Shown here in pieces: positions 1 through 5,878 of a stretch of DNA of 9,448 bases. Under the pieces are notes generated by a model. It had not been told where the DNA came from. It made no database searches and saw only the letters and a program-made list of their open reading frames with translations. Source of the stretch: Oscillospiraceae bacterium (GTDB taxonomy: Bacteria > Bacillota > Clostridia > Oscillospirales > Acutalibacteraceae); assembly GCA_902782805.1 (NCBI GenBank), contig CACZON010000277.1, forward strand, positions 1-9,448, written 5' to 3'. Numbering within the stretch: position 1 is the first letter of the stretch; every line of letters begins with the position of its first letter. A program made the translations under genes and the position numbers.

Positions 1-1
1 C

Positions 2-304
2 ACGGTTTCGGTCAACGTCAGCGAAAGCGCCGGCTTCGTACACGTAGTCGTCAGCGATAACGGCTGCGGCATCTCCGCCGAAAACCTGCCCCACGTCAAA
101 GAAAAATTCTATAAAGCCAACCATTCCGTTCGCGGCTCCGGGATCGGATTGGCCGTTGCGGACGAGATCGTTGCAGCCCACGGCGGACGGCTTGAAATCG
201 AGAGTCATGAGAACATCGGCACCGCGGTAACCATCTCGCTGCCGCTTGCCGAAACAGCCGCCGAGGAAAGCGCGGCGGGAAAAGAGGAACCTGAAAAGTT
301 ATGA
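2..304 (+). CDS. Sensor histidine kinase, C-terminal ATP-binding domain (5' end outside window)
   Basis: The reading frame is open from base 2 to a TGA at 302-304 and gives 100 residues. It holds the later ATP-binding motifs of a GHKL histidine kinase: the G1 box DNGCGI (fragment residues 19-24), an F-box-like KFYKAN (35-40) and the G2 box GSGIGLA (45-51), followed by a typical closing stretch (DEIVAAHGG, then IGTAVTISLPL). The last 20 or so residues are a charged, Ala/Glu-rich tail with no recognisable domain. In this family the domain binds ATP and phosphorylates a histidine in the dimerisation domain, which lies outside the window, as do any sensor domain and partner response regulator. 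What it senses cannot be told. Its stop overlaps the start of the next gene (ATGA, 301-304), so the two are probably translationally coupled. Confidence 0.9.
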   Translation, partial: TVSVNVSESAGFVHVVVSDNGCGISAENLPHVKEKFYKANHSVRGSGIGLAVADEIVAAHGGRLEIESHENIGTAVTISLPLAETAAEESAAGKEEPEKL

Positions 305-1248
305 GAGTAAAAGAAAAATGCCTGCGGATCACCTCGATCGGCGGACAGGCGCTGATTGAAGGGATTATGATGCGGGGCCCGAAAAAGACCTGTATCGCGG
401 TGCGCGATCCGAACAAGGAGATCATCTTCGAAGAGGTCGATCTGCATCCGATTAAGGAAAAATATCCAGTTCTGGGCATTCCGTTTATTCGCGGAACGGT
501 GGCGTTTATCGAATCGCTCCGGATCGGTTACCGTGCGCTGAGCCGTTCCATTGAGCTTTCCGGAACCGGAGAATCGGAAGAGCCTTCGAAATTCGAGAAG
601 TGGCTTACAAGAAAATTCGGCGCAAAGGTGGATTCCGTCATTATGGGGATCGCCGGCGTTCTCGGCGTTGCGTTGGCGGTATTCCTCTTCGTTTTTCTGC
701 CGATCCTGCTTTTCAATCTCCTTCTGAAGCTCTGCGGCGAAGGGCTTGCGCCCTGGCGTTCGCTCTGTGAGGGATTGATGCGGATCCTGATTTTCCTCCT
801 TTACGTTGCGTTCGTTTCGCTGATCCCGGATATCAAGCGCGTCTTTCAGTATCACGGCGCGGAGCATAAGACGATTTTTTGCTATGAAGCGGCACAGGAG
901 CTGACCGTCGAAAACGTCCGCGGCCATTCCCGCTTTCACCCGCGCTGCGGAACGAGCTTTATGGTGCTGATCCTTTTGATCGGCATTTTTGTGGGGATAT
1001 TTATCCCGTTTGAGAATCCGTTCCTGCGTTCGTTCGCGAAAATCCTCTGCATCCCGATCGTCATGGGCTTCGGTTACGAGCTGATCAAGCTCTGCGGCCG
1101 GTATCAGAACATCGTGACCGCGATCATCGCGGCGCCCGGAAAATGGGTCCAGCGCCTGACGACAAAGGAGCCGGACGACGGAATGATCGAAGTTGCGATC
1201 GCAGCGATGAAAAAGGTGATCCCCGAAGACGGAGCAGATCTGCTGTGA
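301..1248 (+). CDS. DUF1385 family membrane protein (YqhQ-like)
   Basis: This 315-residue protein matches the DUF1385/YqhQ family, often described as predicted metal-dependent enzymes of unknown function. Visible family motifs are GGQALIEGIMMRGP (residues 14-27), YHGAEHK (184-190), HPRCGTSF (213-220) and EPDDGMIEVAI near the C-terminus (290-300). The His, Glu and Cys residues of the two middle motifs could bind a metal, but this is inference. Hydrophobic segments at about 113-143, 159-176, 220-237 and 246-264 suggest an integral membrane protein with a cytoplasmic-looking N-terminal part. The ATG at 301 was chosen because the conserved GGQ motif follows within 15 residues, as in relatives, and it overlaps the kinase stop. 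A weak GAGGA lies at 284-288. The gene also overlaps prmC by 4 bases, and DUF1385 genes commonly neighbour prmC in Clostridia. The reaction it carries out is unknown. Confidence 0.9.
   Translation: MRVKEKCLRITSIGGQALIEGIMMRGPKKTCIAVRDPNKEIIFEEVDLHPIKEKYPVLGIPFIRGTVAFIESLRIGYRALSRSIELSGTGESEEPSKFEKWLTRKFGAKVDSVIMGIAGVLGVALAVFLFVFLPILLFNLLLKLCGEGLAPWRSLCEGLMRILIFLLYVAFVSLIPDIKRVFQYHGAEHKTIFCYEAAQELTVENVRGHSRFHPRCGTSFMVLILLIGIFVGIFIPFENPFLRSFAKILCIPIVMGFGYELIKLCGRYQNIVTAIIAAPGKWVQRLTTKEPDDGMIEVAIAAMKKVIPEDGADLL
1231..1234 (+). promoter_or_regulatory. Ribosome binding site that supports the GTG start of prmC
   Basis: GGAG lies 10 bases before the GTG at 1245, inside the end of the DUF1385 gene. 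It supports the GTG as the prmC start over an in-frame ATG at 1143, which would add 34 residues unlike PrmC and force a 106-base overlap. Confidence 0.6.
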
Positions 1249-2084
1249 AGCGGCGGGAGCTTTTAAAATCGGCGCAGGAACGCCTTGCCGCGTGCGGCGT
1301 CGAAAACGCGCAGGCCGAGGCAAAATGGCTTTATCTGTCGATCCTTTCTCTTGAAGAAAGCGAATGGCTGCTTCGGCGCGAGGAAAACGCGTCGAACGAA
1401 GAGAAAGCGGCGCTTGAAAAGCGGATCCTTCGAAGGATTTCCGGAGAGCCGATTCAGTATATTCTCGGAAAATGGCCGTTCCTTTCGCTGGAGCTTTTCG
1501 TCGGCCCGGGGGTTCTGATCCCGCGGCCGGAAACGGAGCTGCTCTGCGAAGCGGCGGCGGAGCATCTTCCCCGGGGCGCGTCCGTACTCGATCTCTGCGC
1601 CGGAAGCGGCGCGGTCGGGCTCGGAATCTGCTCGCTCGGGCAGGAGATTCACGCAGACTGCGTAGAGCTTTTTGAAGCGGCGTTTTCCTATCTTGCCCGC
1701 AATCTCGAAAAATACCCTTATGACGCCCGGGCGATCCGCTACGACGTTCTCATTCCGCCGGACAGACGCTTCGGCGCCTACGACCGGATCGTTTCCAATC
1801 CGCCGTACGTTGCGGCAAAAGAAATCGCGGTGCTTGAGCGGGAGGTTTCCTTCGAGCCGGAAACGGCGCTTTCGGGAGGGGAAGACGGATTGCTTTTTTA
1901 CCGCGCGATCCTCAAAAACTGGCTCCCGCTTCTGAAGGCGGGCGGCGAACTTTATTTTGAGATCGGCGAGGATCAGGGGGCGGTGCTTTCGGAAATGATG
2001 AAAGAAGCCGGCCTTACTAAGATCCGGATCCTGAAAGATTTTTCCGGCCTTGACCGGATCGCCGCGGCACGAAAAGATGATTGA
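1245..2084 (+). CDS. prmC: Release factor glutamine N5-methyltransferase PrmC
   Basis: PrmC (HemK) uses S-adenosylmethionine to methylate the glutamine of the GGQ tripeptide in release factors RF1 and RF2, which improves termination. From the GTG at 1245 the product is 279 residues, the usual length. It has a helical N-terminal domain (about 1-85), then the Rossmann-fold methyltransferase domain with the SAM-binding motif VLDLCAGSG (114-122) and the substrate-amide-binding motif NPPY (185-188). The late stretch GGELYFEIGEDQG is also typical. The start GTG overlaps the preceding TGA (GTGA, 1245-1248), so translation is probably coupled to the DUF1385 gene. In many Firmicutes prmC lies beside prfA (RF1). 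Here the next gene is recA, under its own promoter. NPPY occurs in other amino-methyltransferases, but the length, the N-terminal domain and the neighbour make PrmC the clear call. Confidence 0.95.
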   Translation: MKRRELLKSAQERLAACGVENAQAEAKWLYLSILSLEESEWLLRREENASNEEKAALEKRILRRISGEPIQYILGKWPFLSLELFVGPGVLIPRPETELLCEAAAEHLPRGASVLDLCAGSGAVGLGICSLGQEIHADCVELFEAAFSYLARNLEKYPYDARAIRYDVLIPPDRRFGAYDRIVSNPPYVAAKEIAVLEREVSFEPETALSGGEDGLLFYRAILKNWLPLLKAGGELYFEIGEDQGAVLSEMMKEAGLTKIRILKDFSGLDRIAAARKDD

Positions 2085-2109
2085 TTTTAAGCAAAATATC
2101 ATATATAAT
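2081..2109 (+). promoter_or_regulatory. Sigma-A-type promoter of recA
   Basis: TTGATT (2081-2086, 4 of 6 consensus bases) and a perfect TATAAT (2104-2109) are separated by exactly 17 bases. The -35 box contains the prmC stop codon (2082-2084). Transcription would start near 2116, leaving a leader of about 40 bases. I see no Firmicutes-type LexA box (GAAC-N4-GTTC) between the prmC stop and the recA start. Confidence 0.8.
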
Positions 2110-2140
2110 TAAAGGTACGGAAAATTCGGAATTATAAAAC

Positions 2141-2145
2141 GGAGG
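2141..2145 (+). promoter_or_regulatory. Strong ribosome binding site of recA
   Basis: GGAGG, 9 bases before the ATG at 2155, fixes the recA start. Confidence 0.85.
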
Positions 2146-2154
2146 TAAAGATAT

Positions 2155-3261
2155 ATGGCAGGAGTAAACCGGCAGAAAGCGCTGGAGACCGCGCTCGAAC
2201 AGATTGAAAAACAGTTTGGCAAAGGCGCCGTTATGAGACTCGGGCAGAACAGCACGATGCAGGTCGAAGCGGTTTCCACCGGATCGATCTCGCTCGACTA
2301 CGCCCTGGGAATCGGCGGACTTCCGCGCGGGAGAATTATCGAGATCTACGGTCCGGAAGCATCCGGCAAAACGACTCTTGCGCTCCACAGCGTCGCCGAG
2401 GTTCAGAAAGCGGGCGGCGAAGCGGCTTATATCGACGTGGAACACGCGCTCGACCCCGTCTATGCGCAGGCGCTCGGCGTCGATATCGACGCACTTCTGG
2501 TTTCTCAGCCGGATACCGGCGAACAGGCGCTCGAAATTGCCGAAGCGCTGATCCGCTCCGGCGCGATCGATATCGTTGTCATCGATTCCGTTGCGGCGCT
2601 CGTTCCGCGCGCGGAGATCGAAGGCGAAATGGGCGATTCCCACGTCGGCCTCCAGGCGAGACTGATGTCGCAGGCGATGCGCAAGCTCGCCGGCGTCGTC
2701 TCAAAATCGAACTGTATCGCGATCTTTATCAACCAGCTGCGTCTCAAGGTCGGCGTCGTCTACGGGAACCCCGAGGTGACGGCGGGCGGCAACGCGCTCA
2801 AATACTATGCATCGGTCCGCCTCGACGTACGACGCGTAGAAACGCTGAAGGCCGGCGGCGTTCCGGTCGGCTCCCATACGAGAGTCAGAGTGGTCAAGAA
2901 TAAAGTGGCTCCGCCGTTCAAAGAGGCGGAATTCGACGTGATGTACGGAAAAGGGATCTCCAAAGTCGGCGAGATCGTCGACCTCGGCGCCAAATTCGGC
3001 ATCATCAAAAAGAGCGGCGCCTGGTTCGGCTACAACGAGCTGCGTCTCGGCCAGGGCAGAGACAACGCCAAGACGTATCTTGAAGAAAATCCCGCGCTGG
3101 CTGCCGAGATCGAAGCGCTGATCCGCGAAAAGCTCAAGGGCACTGCTTCCGAAAACGAAAAAGCGCAGCCCGCCGCGCCGCAGATGGCGGCGGAAAGCGC
3201 TGCACCCGCGAAAAAGGTTTCCCGCGCGGATATCGATATCCTCGTGGATGATGACGAATGA
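2155..3261 (+). CDS. recA: Recombinase RecA
   Basis: RecA is the ATP-dependent strand-exchange protein of homologous recombination and the co-protease that triggers LexA cleavage. The 368-residue product aligns without gaps to E. coli numbering through the core: Walker A GPEASGKT (66-73), catalytic Glu96 in EHALDP, Walker B ending at Asp144 (VVIDS), and Asn193-Gln194 at the start of the L2 DNA-binding loop. In L2 the residue matching E. coli Phe203 is Tyr, and the TTT of positions 208-210 is VTA; the E207, G211 and G212 positions are kept. The C-terminal domain is followed by an Ala/Pro-rich linker and an acidic end (DDDE), as in other RecA proteins, where such a tail restrains DNA binding. 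It has its own promoter and heads a unit with recX, whose start overlaps its stop (ATGA, 3258-3261). No LexA operator is visible upstream, so damage control, if any, must use another site. Confidence 0.98.
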   Translation: MAGVNRQKALETALEQIEKQFGKGAVMRLGQNSTMQVEAVSTGSISLDYALGIGGLPRGRIIEIYGPEASGKTTLALHSVAEVQKAGGEAAYIDVEHALDPVYAQALGVDIDALLVSQPDTGEQALEIAEALIRSGAIDIVVIDSVAALVPRAEIEGEMGDSHVGLQARLMSQAMRKLAGVVSKSNCIAIFINQLRLKVGVVYGNPEVTAGGNALKYYASVRLDVRRVETLKAGGVPVGSHTRVRVVKNKVAPPFKEAEFDVMYGKGISKVGEIVDLGAKFGIIKKSGAWFGYNELRLGQGRDNAKTYLEENPALAAEIEALIREKLKGTASENEKAQPAAPQMAAESAAPAKKVSRADIDILVDDDE

Positions 3262-3863
3262 TCATCACCGACGCGAAAAAACTCCGAAAAGCGAGAACGC
3301 AGCTTTTTATCGACGGCGAAGCGGCGGTACAGGTTTCCTCCCGCCTTTTTGAGGAATCGCGCTATAAAATCGGCGCGGAGATCACCGACGGAGAGCTTCA
3401 GGAGCTGCTCGAAGCTTCCGAACGTTTCCTGGCGCGTGAGAAGGCGCTCTGGCTGCTTTCTCTGCGCGATTACCCGAAGCGCGAGCTCTGCGAAAAGCTT
3501 CGCAGAGAGTATCAGCCGGAAGCTGCCGAAGCGGTCTGCGACGCGCTGGAAGACGCCGGAATTATTTCCGATGAGAACTATGCCGGACGCCGCGCGCTCG
3601 CTCTGATCGAAAAAAGAGGCTTTTCCAAAAAAAGAGCCGCCTGGGAGCTTATGAAAAAGGGAATCTCCCGGGAGCTGGCGCAGGAAGCCGTCGATCGGGT
3701 CGAGTACGATCCGGCCGAAGCGGCGGCGCATCTGATCCTGAAAAAATATCCCGGCGCGTTAAACGACGAAGCGGTCTTCCGGCGCGCGACGGCGTTTCTT
3801 GCGCGGCGCGGCTACAGCCCGCGGGAGATCCGCGCTGCATTTGAAAAACTCAACGACCTGTAA
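3258..3863 (+). CDS. recX: Regulatory protein RecX
   Basis: RecX binds RecA filaments and modulates, usually inhibits, recombinase activity. The 201-residue product is nearly all helical and charged. Repeated three-helix units of the family are seen at about 60-108 (ALWLLSLRDYPKRELCEKL, ending in EDAGIISDENYA), about 112-150 (GFSKKRAAWELMKKGIS) and about 153-196 (AHLILKKYP through FLARRGYSPREIRAAF). The first 45 or so residues form an N-terminal extension with small beta-rich character, common in Firmicutes RecX. The ATG overlaps the recA stop by 4 bases, so RecX is probably made by coupled re-initiation in a fixed ratio to RecA. Direct recA-recX linkage is the usual bacterial arrangement and strengthens a call that would be weaker from this divergent family's sequence alone. 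Confidence 0.93.
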   Translation: MIITDAKKLRKARTQLFIDGEAAVQVSSRLFEESRYKIGAEITDGELQELLEASERFLAREKALWLLSLRDYPKRELCEKLRREYQPEAAEAVCDALEDAGIISDENYAGRRALALIEKRGFSKKRAAWELMKKGISRELAQEAVDRVEYDPAEAAAHLILKKYPGALNDEAVFRRATAFLARRGYSPREIRAAFEKLNDL

Positions 3864-3875
3864 AGGATACTCATT

Positions 3876-5207
3876 ATGGCAATCAAAGTTGGAATGGTCT
3901 ATCTCGGCTGTGAAAAGAACCGGATCGACGGTGAAATCCTGATGGCGAAGCTGAAAAACGCCGGCTACGAGATCTCGGACGATCCGGCGCTTGCCGACGT
4001 TGCAAGCGGCAACACCTGCGGCTTTATCGAAAGCGCCAAGCGCGAATCGATTGACGAGATCCTCGAGCTCGGAAAGCTGAAAAAAGAAGGCCAGATCAAG
4101 AAGATCGTCGTCACCGGATGCCTTGCCGAACGTTATCTCGAAGAGGTGAAAACGGAGCTTCCGGAGGTGGACGGGGTGATCGGGATCGGCGCGAACAACG
4201 AGATCGTTTCGCTGATGGAACGCGTGCTTTCCGAGGAACGCCCGGCGATCCGGCAGGAGAAAACGCTTTTACCGATCGAGGGAGAACGCGAACTCTCGAC
4301 GCCGAGCTATTTCGCTTATCTCAAGATTGCCGAAGGCTGCGATAATCGCTGTACTTACTGTGCGATCCCCTCGATCCGCGGTCCTTTCCGCAGCAGAACG
4401 GTGGAAAGCATCCTCAAGGAAGCAGAAACGCTGGCGGCGCAGGGCGCGAAGGAGCTGATCCTCATCGCGCAGGATACCTCGCGTTACGGGTTCGATCTAT
4501 ACGGAGAATACAAGCTGCCGCATCTGCTGCGGGAGCTGTGCAAAATCGAACCGGTCCGCTGGATCCGCCTGCTTTACTGTTATCCGGACTGCCTGACCGA
4601 TGAGCTGATCGATACGATCGCTTCACAGGAAAAAATCGTGAAATATATCGACCTCCCGCTGCAGCACGCGTCCGCTCGGGTCCTTCGGCGCATGAACCGC
4701 CGGGGCGACGCCGATTCGCTTTCTGCGCTGATGGAAAAGCTGCGTGCGCGGATCCCGGGCGTGACCCTGCGCACGACGGTGATGGTCGGCTTCCCCGGAG
4801 AGACGGAGGAAGATTTTGAAACGCTGATGGATTTTATTCGCTCGGTTCGCTTTGAGCGGCTCGGGTGCTTTGCGTATTCACGCGAAGAAGGGACCCCTGC
4901 GTATTCTTTGGAGGATCAGATCCCTGAGGAAGAAAAGGAACGCCGTGAAGCGCTCGTTTCCGAAGCACAGATGCTGATTATGCAGGAAAAGGGCGAAGAA
5001 ATGATCGGAAGGGAGCTGACGGTCCTGACCGAAGGCTTCGACCGCTGGGCGGAATGCTATTTCGGGAGAACGCAGAGCGACGCGCCCGAGATCGACGGAA
5101 AAGTCTTTTTTACCGCGCCGGAGAAAAAACCGGCCTACGGCCAGTTCGTTCGCGTTCGGATCGAAGACTGTATGGACTGCGATCTGATCGGTGAAATGAT
5201 ACCATAG
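3876..5207 (+). CDS. rimO: Ribosomal protein S12 methylthiotransferase RimO
   Basis: RimO is a radical-SAM enzyme that adds a methylthio group to a conserved aspartate of ribosomal protein S12. The 443-residue product has the full domain order: an N-terminal UPF0004 domain with three cluster-binding cysteines (C12 in LGCEKN, C48 in NTCGF, C82 in TGCLAERY), a radical-SAM domain with C155-x3-C159-x2-C162, and a C-terminal TRAM domain (about 379-443). The closing motif GRTQSDAPEIDG points to RimO rather than the tRNA enzyme MiaB. Residues 44-46 before NTCGF read ASG, where relatives usually have three hydrophobic residues. AAAGGA at 3862-3867 lies 8 bases before the ATG, and the gap to recX is only 12 bases, so it is cotranscribed. 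In Clostridia rimO often precedes pgsA, cinA and recA; here it follows recA-recX, and cinA is absent. Confidence 0.95.
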   Translation: MAIKVGMVYLGCEKNRIDGEILMAKLKNAGYEISDDPALADVASGNTCGFIESAKRESIDEILELGKLKKEGQIKKIVVTGCLAERYLEEVKTELPEVDGVIGIGANNEIVSLMERVLSEERPAIRQEKTLLPIEGERELSTPSYFAYLKIAEGCDNRCTYCAIPSIRGPFRSRTVESILKEAETLAAQGAKELILIAQDTSRYGFDLYGEYKLPHLLRELCKIEPVRWIRLLYCYPDCLTDELIDTIASQEKIVKYIDLPLQHASARVLRRMNRRGDADSLSALMEKLRARIPGVTLRTTVMVGFPGETEEDFETLMDFIRSVRFERLGCFAYSREEGTPAYSLEDQIPEEEKERREALVSEAQMLIMQEKGEEMIGRELTVLTEGFDRWAECYFGRTQSDAPEIDGKVFFTAPEKKPAYGQFVRVRIEDCMDCDLIGEMIP

Positions 5208-5211
5208 GAGG
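5205..5211 (+). promoter_or_regulatory. Ribosome binding site of pgsA overlapping the rimO stop codon
   Basis: TAGGAGG contains the rimO stop (TAG, 5205-5207) and a near-perfect Shine-Dalgarno, 7 bases before the pgsA ATG. Ribosomes ending rimO stop on the pgsA initiation site, which suggests coupled translation. Confidence 0.8.
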
Positions 5212-5218
5212 ACGAAAG

Positions 5219-5821
5219 ATGAATCTTCCGAACAAACTCACGCTTCTGCGCGTGCTTCTCGTGCCGTTTGTCGCAGCAGTGCTTCTGTTCCCGCGCGATA
5301 TTCCGCACAGCTGGCTGATCGCCGGAATCCTTTTCGGGATCGCCGCCTATACCGATCGGCTCGACGGGAAAATCGCCCGCCGCGATCATTTGATTACCGA
5401 TTTCGGAAAATTTATGGATCCGCTCGCGGATAAAGTCCTGGTCGTTTCGATCCTCTGCTGCCTGATCGAGCTCGGGATCGCGCCGTCCTGGTGTGTGATC
5501 GTCATCATCGCGCGCGAATTCATGGTGACCTCGCTGCGGCTCGTAGCCGGACAGAAGGGAACCGTTATCGCCGCGAATCTTTGGGGAAAAGTTAAAACGG
5601 TCAGCCAGATCATCGCGATCGTCGTGATCATGATCTGTGAATATCTGCGGCAGCTTTCCTCCTACGGATACGATCTCGGCGTTTTCTCCGGATCCGGTTT
5701 CCTCGATCGTGTCTGTCCGGTGATCGAATATGTGTTCCTCCTGATCGCAACGGGACTGACGATCATTTCCGGAATCATTTATCTCAAACAAAACTGGGAC
5801 GCGGTCAAGACCGCCAAATAA
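5219..5821 (+). CDS. pgsA: CDP-diacylglycerol-glycerol-3-phosphate 3-phosphatidyltransferase
   Basis: PgsA makes phosphatidylglycerol phosphate from CDP-diacylglycerol and glycerol 3-phosphate at the inner face of the membrane, the committed step to phosphatidylglycerol and cardiolipin. The 200-residue product carries the exact CDP-alcohol phosphotransferase signature D-x2-D-G-x2-A-R-x8-G-x3-D-x3-D at residues 46-71 (D46, D49, G50, A53, R54, G63, D67, D71); the aspartates bind the metal ions. The N-terminus (NLPNKLTLLRVLLVPFV) is characteristic of PgsA. Hydrophobic segments lie at about 8-24, 31-45, 73-97, 118-140 and 165-190, consistent with a multi-pass membrane enzyme. Other members of the superfamily share the signature, but the N-terminus and the rimO linkage favour PgsA. 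It is the fourth gene of the recA unit. Confidence 0.93.
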   Translation: MNLPNKLTLLRVLLVPFVAAVLLFPRDIPHSWLIAGILFGIAAYTDRLDGKIARRDHLITDFGKFMDPLADKVLVVSILCCLIELGIAPSWCVIVIIAREFMVTSLRLVAGQKGTVIAANLWGKVKTVSQIIAIVVIMICEYLRQLSSYGYDLGVFSGSGFLDRVCPVIEYVFLLIATGLTIISGIIYLKQNWDAVKTAK

Positions 5822-5878
5822 TCGGCCCCGCAACGGCCGGCTGAAACCGAAAACTGCAAGAAAGAGGCTTTTGTACTT

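Noticed and set aside
1143..1244. Upstream in-frame ATG extending prmC by 34 residues
   Set aside because: The extension is low-complexity and Arg/Asp-rich, lies wholly inside the DUF1385 gene, and does not resemble PrmC. The GTG at 1245 has a ribosome binding site and a typical 4-base overlap.
5823..5839. Hairpin CGGCC / GGCCG between pgsA and cysS as a terminator
   Set aside because: Only 5 base pairs with a 7-base loop and no T-run follow; it is too weak to call a terminator.
5822..5878. T-box or other leader riboswitch ahead of cysS, also considered for proS
   Set aside because: The gaps before cysS (57 bases) and proS (about 32-base leader) are far too short for a T-box, and no T-box sequence is visible.
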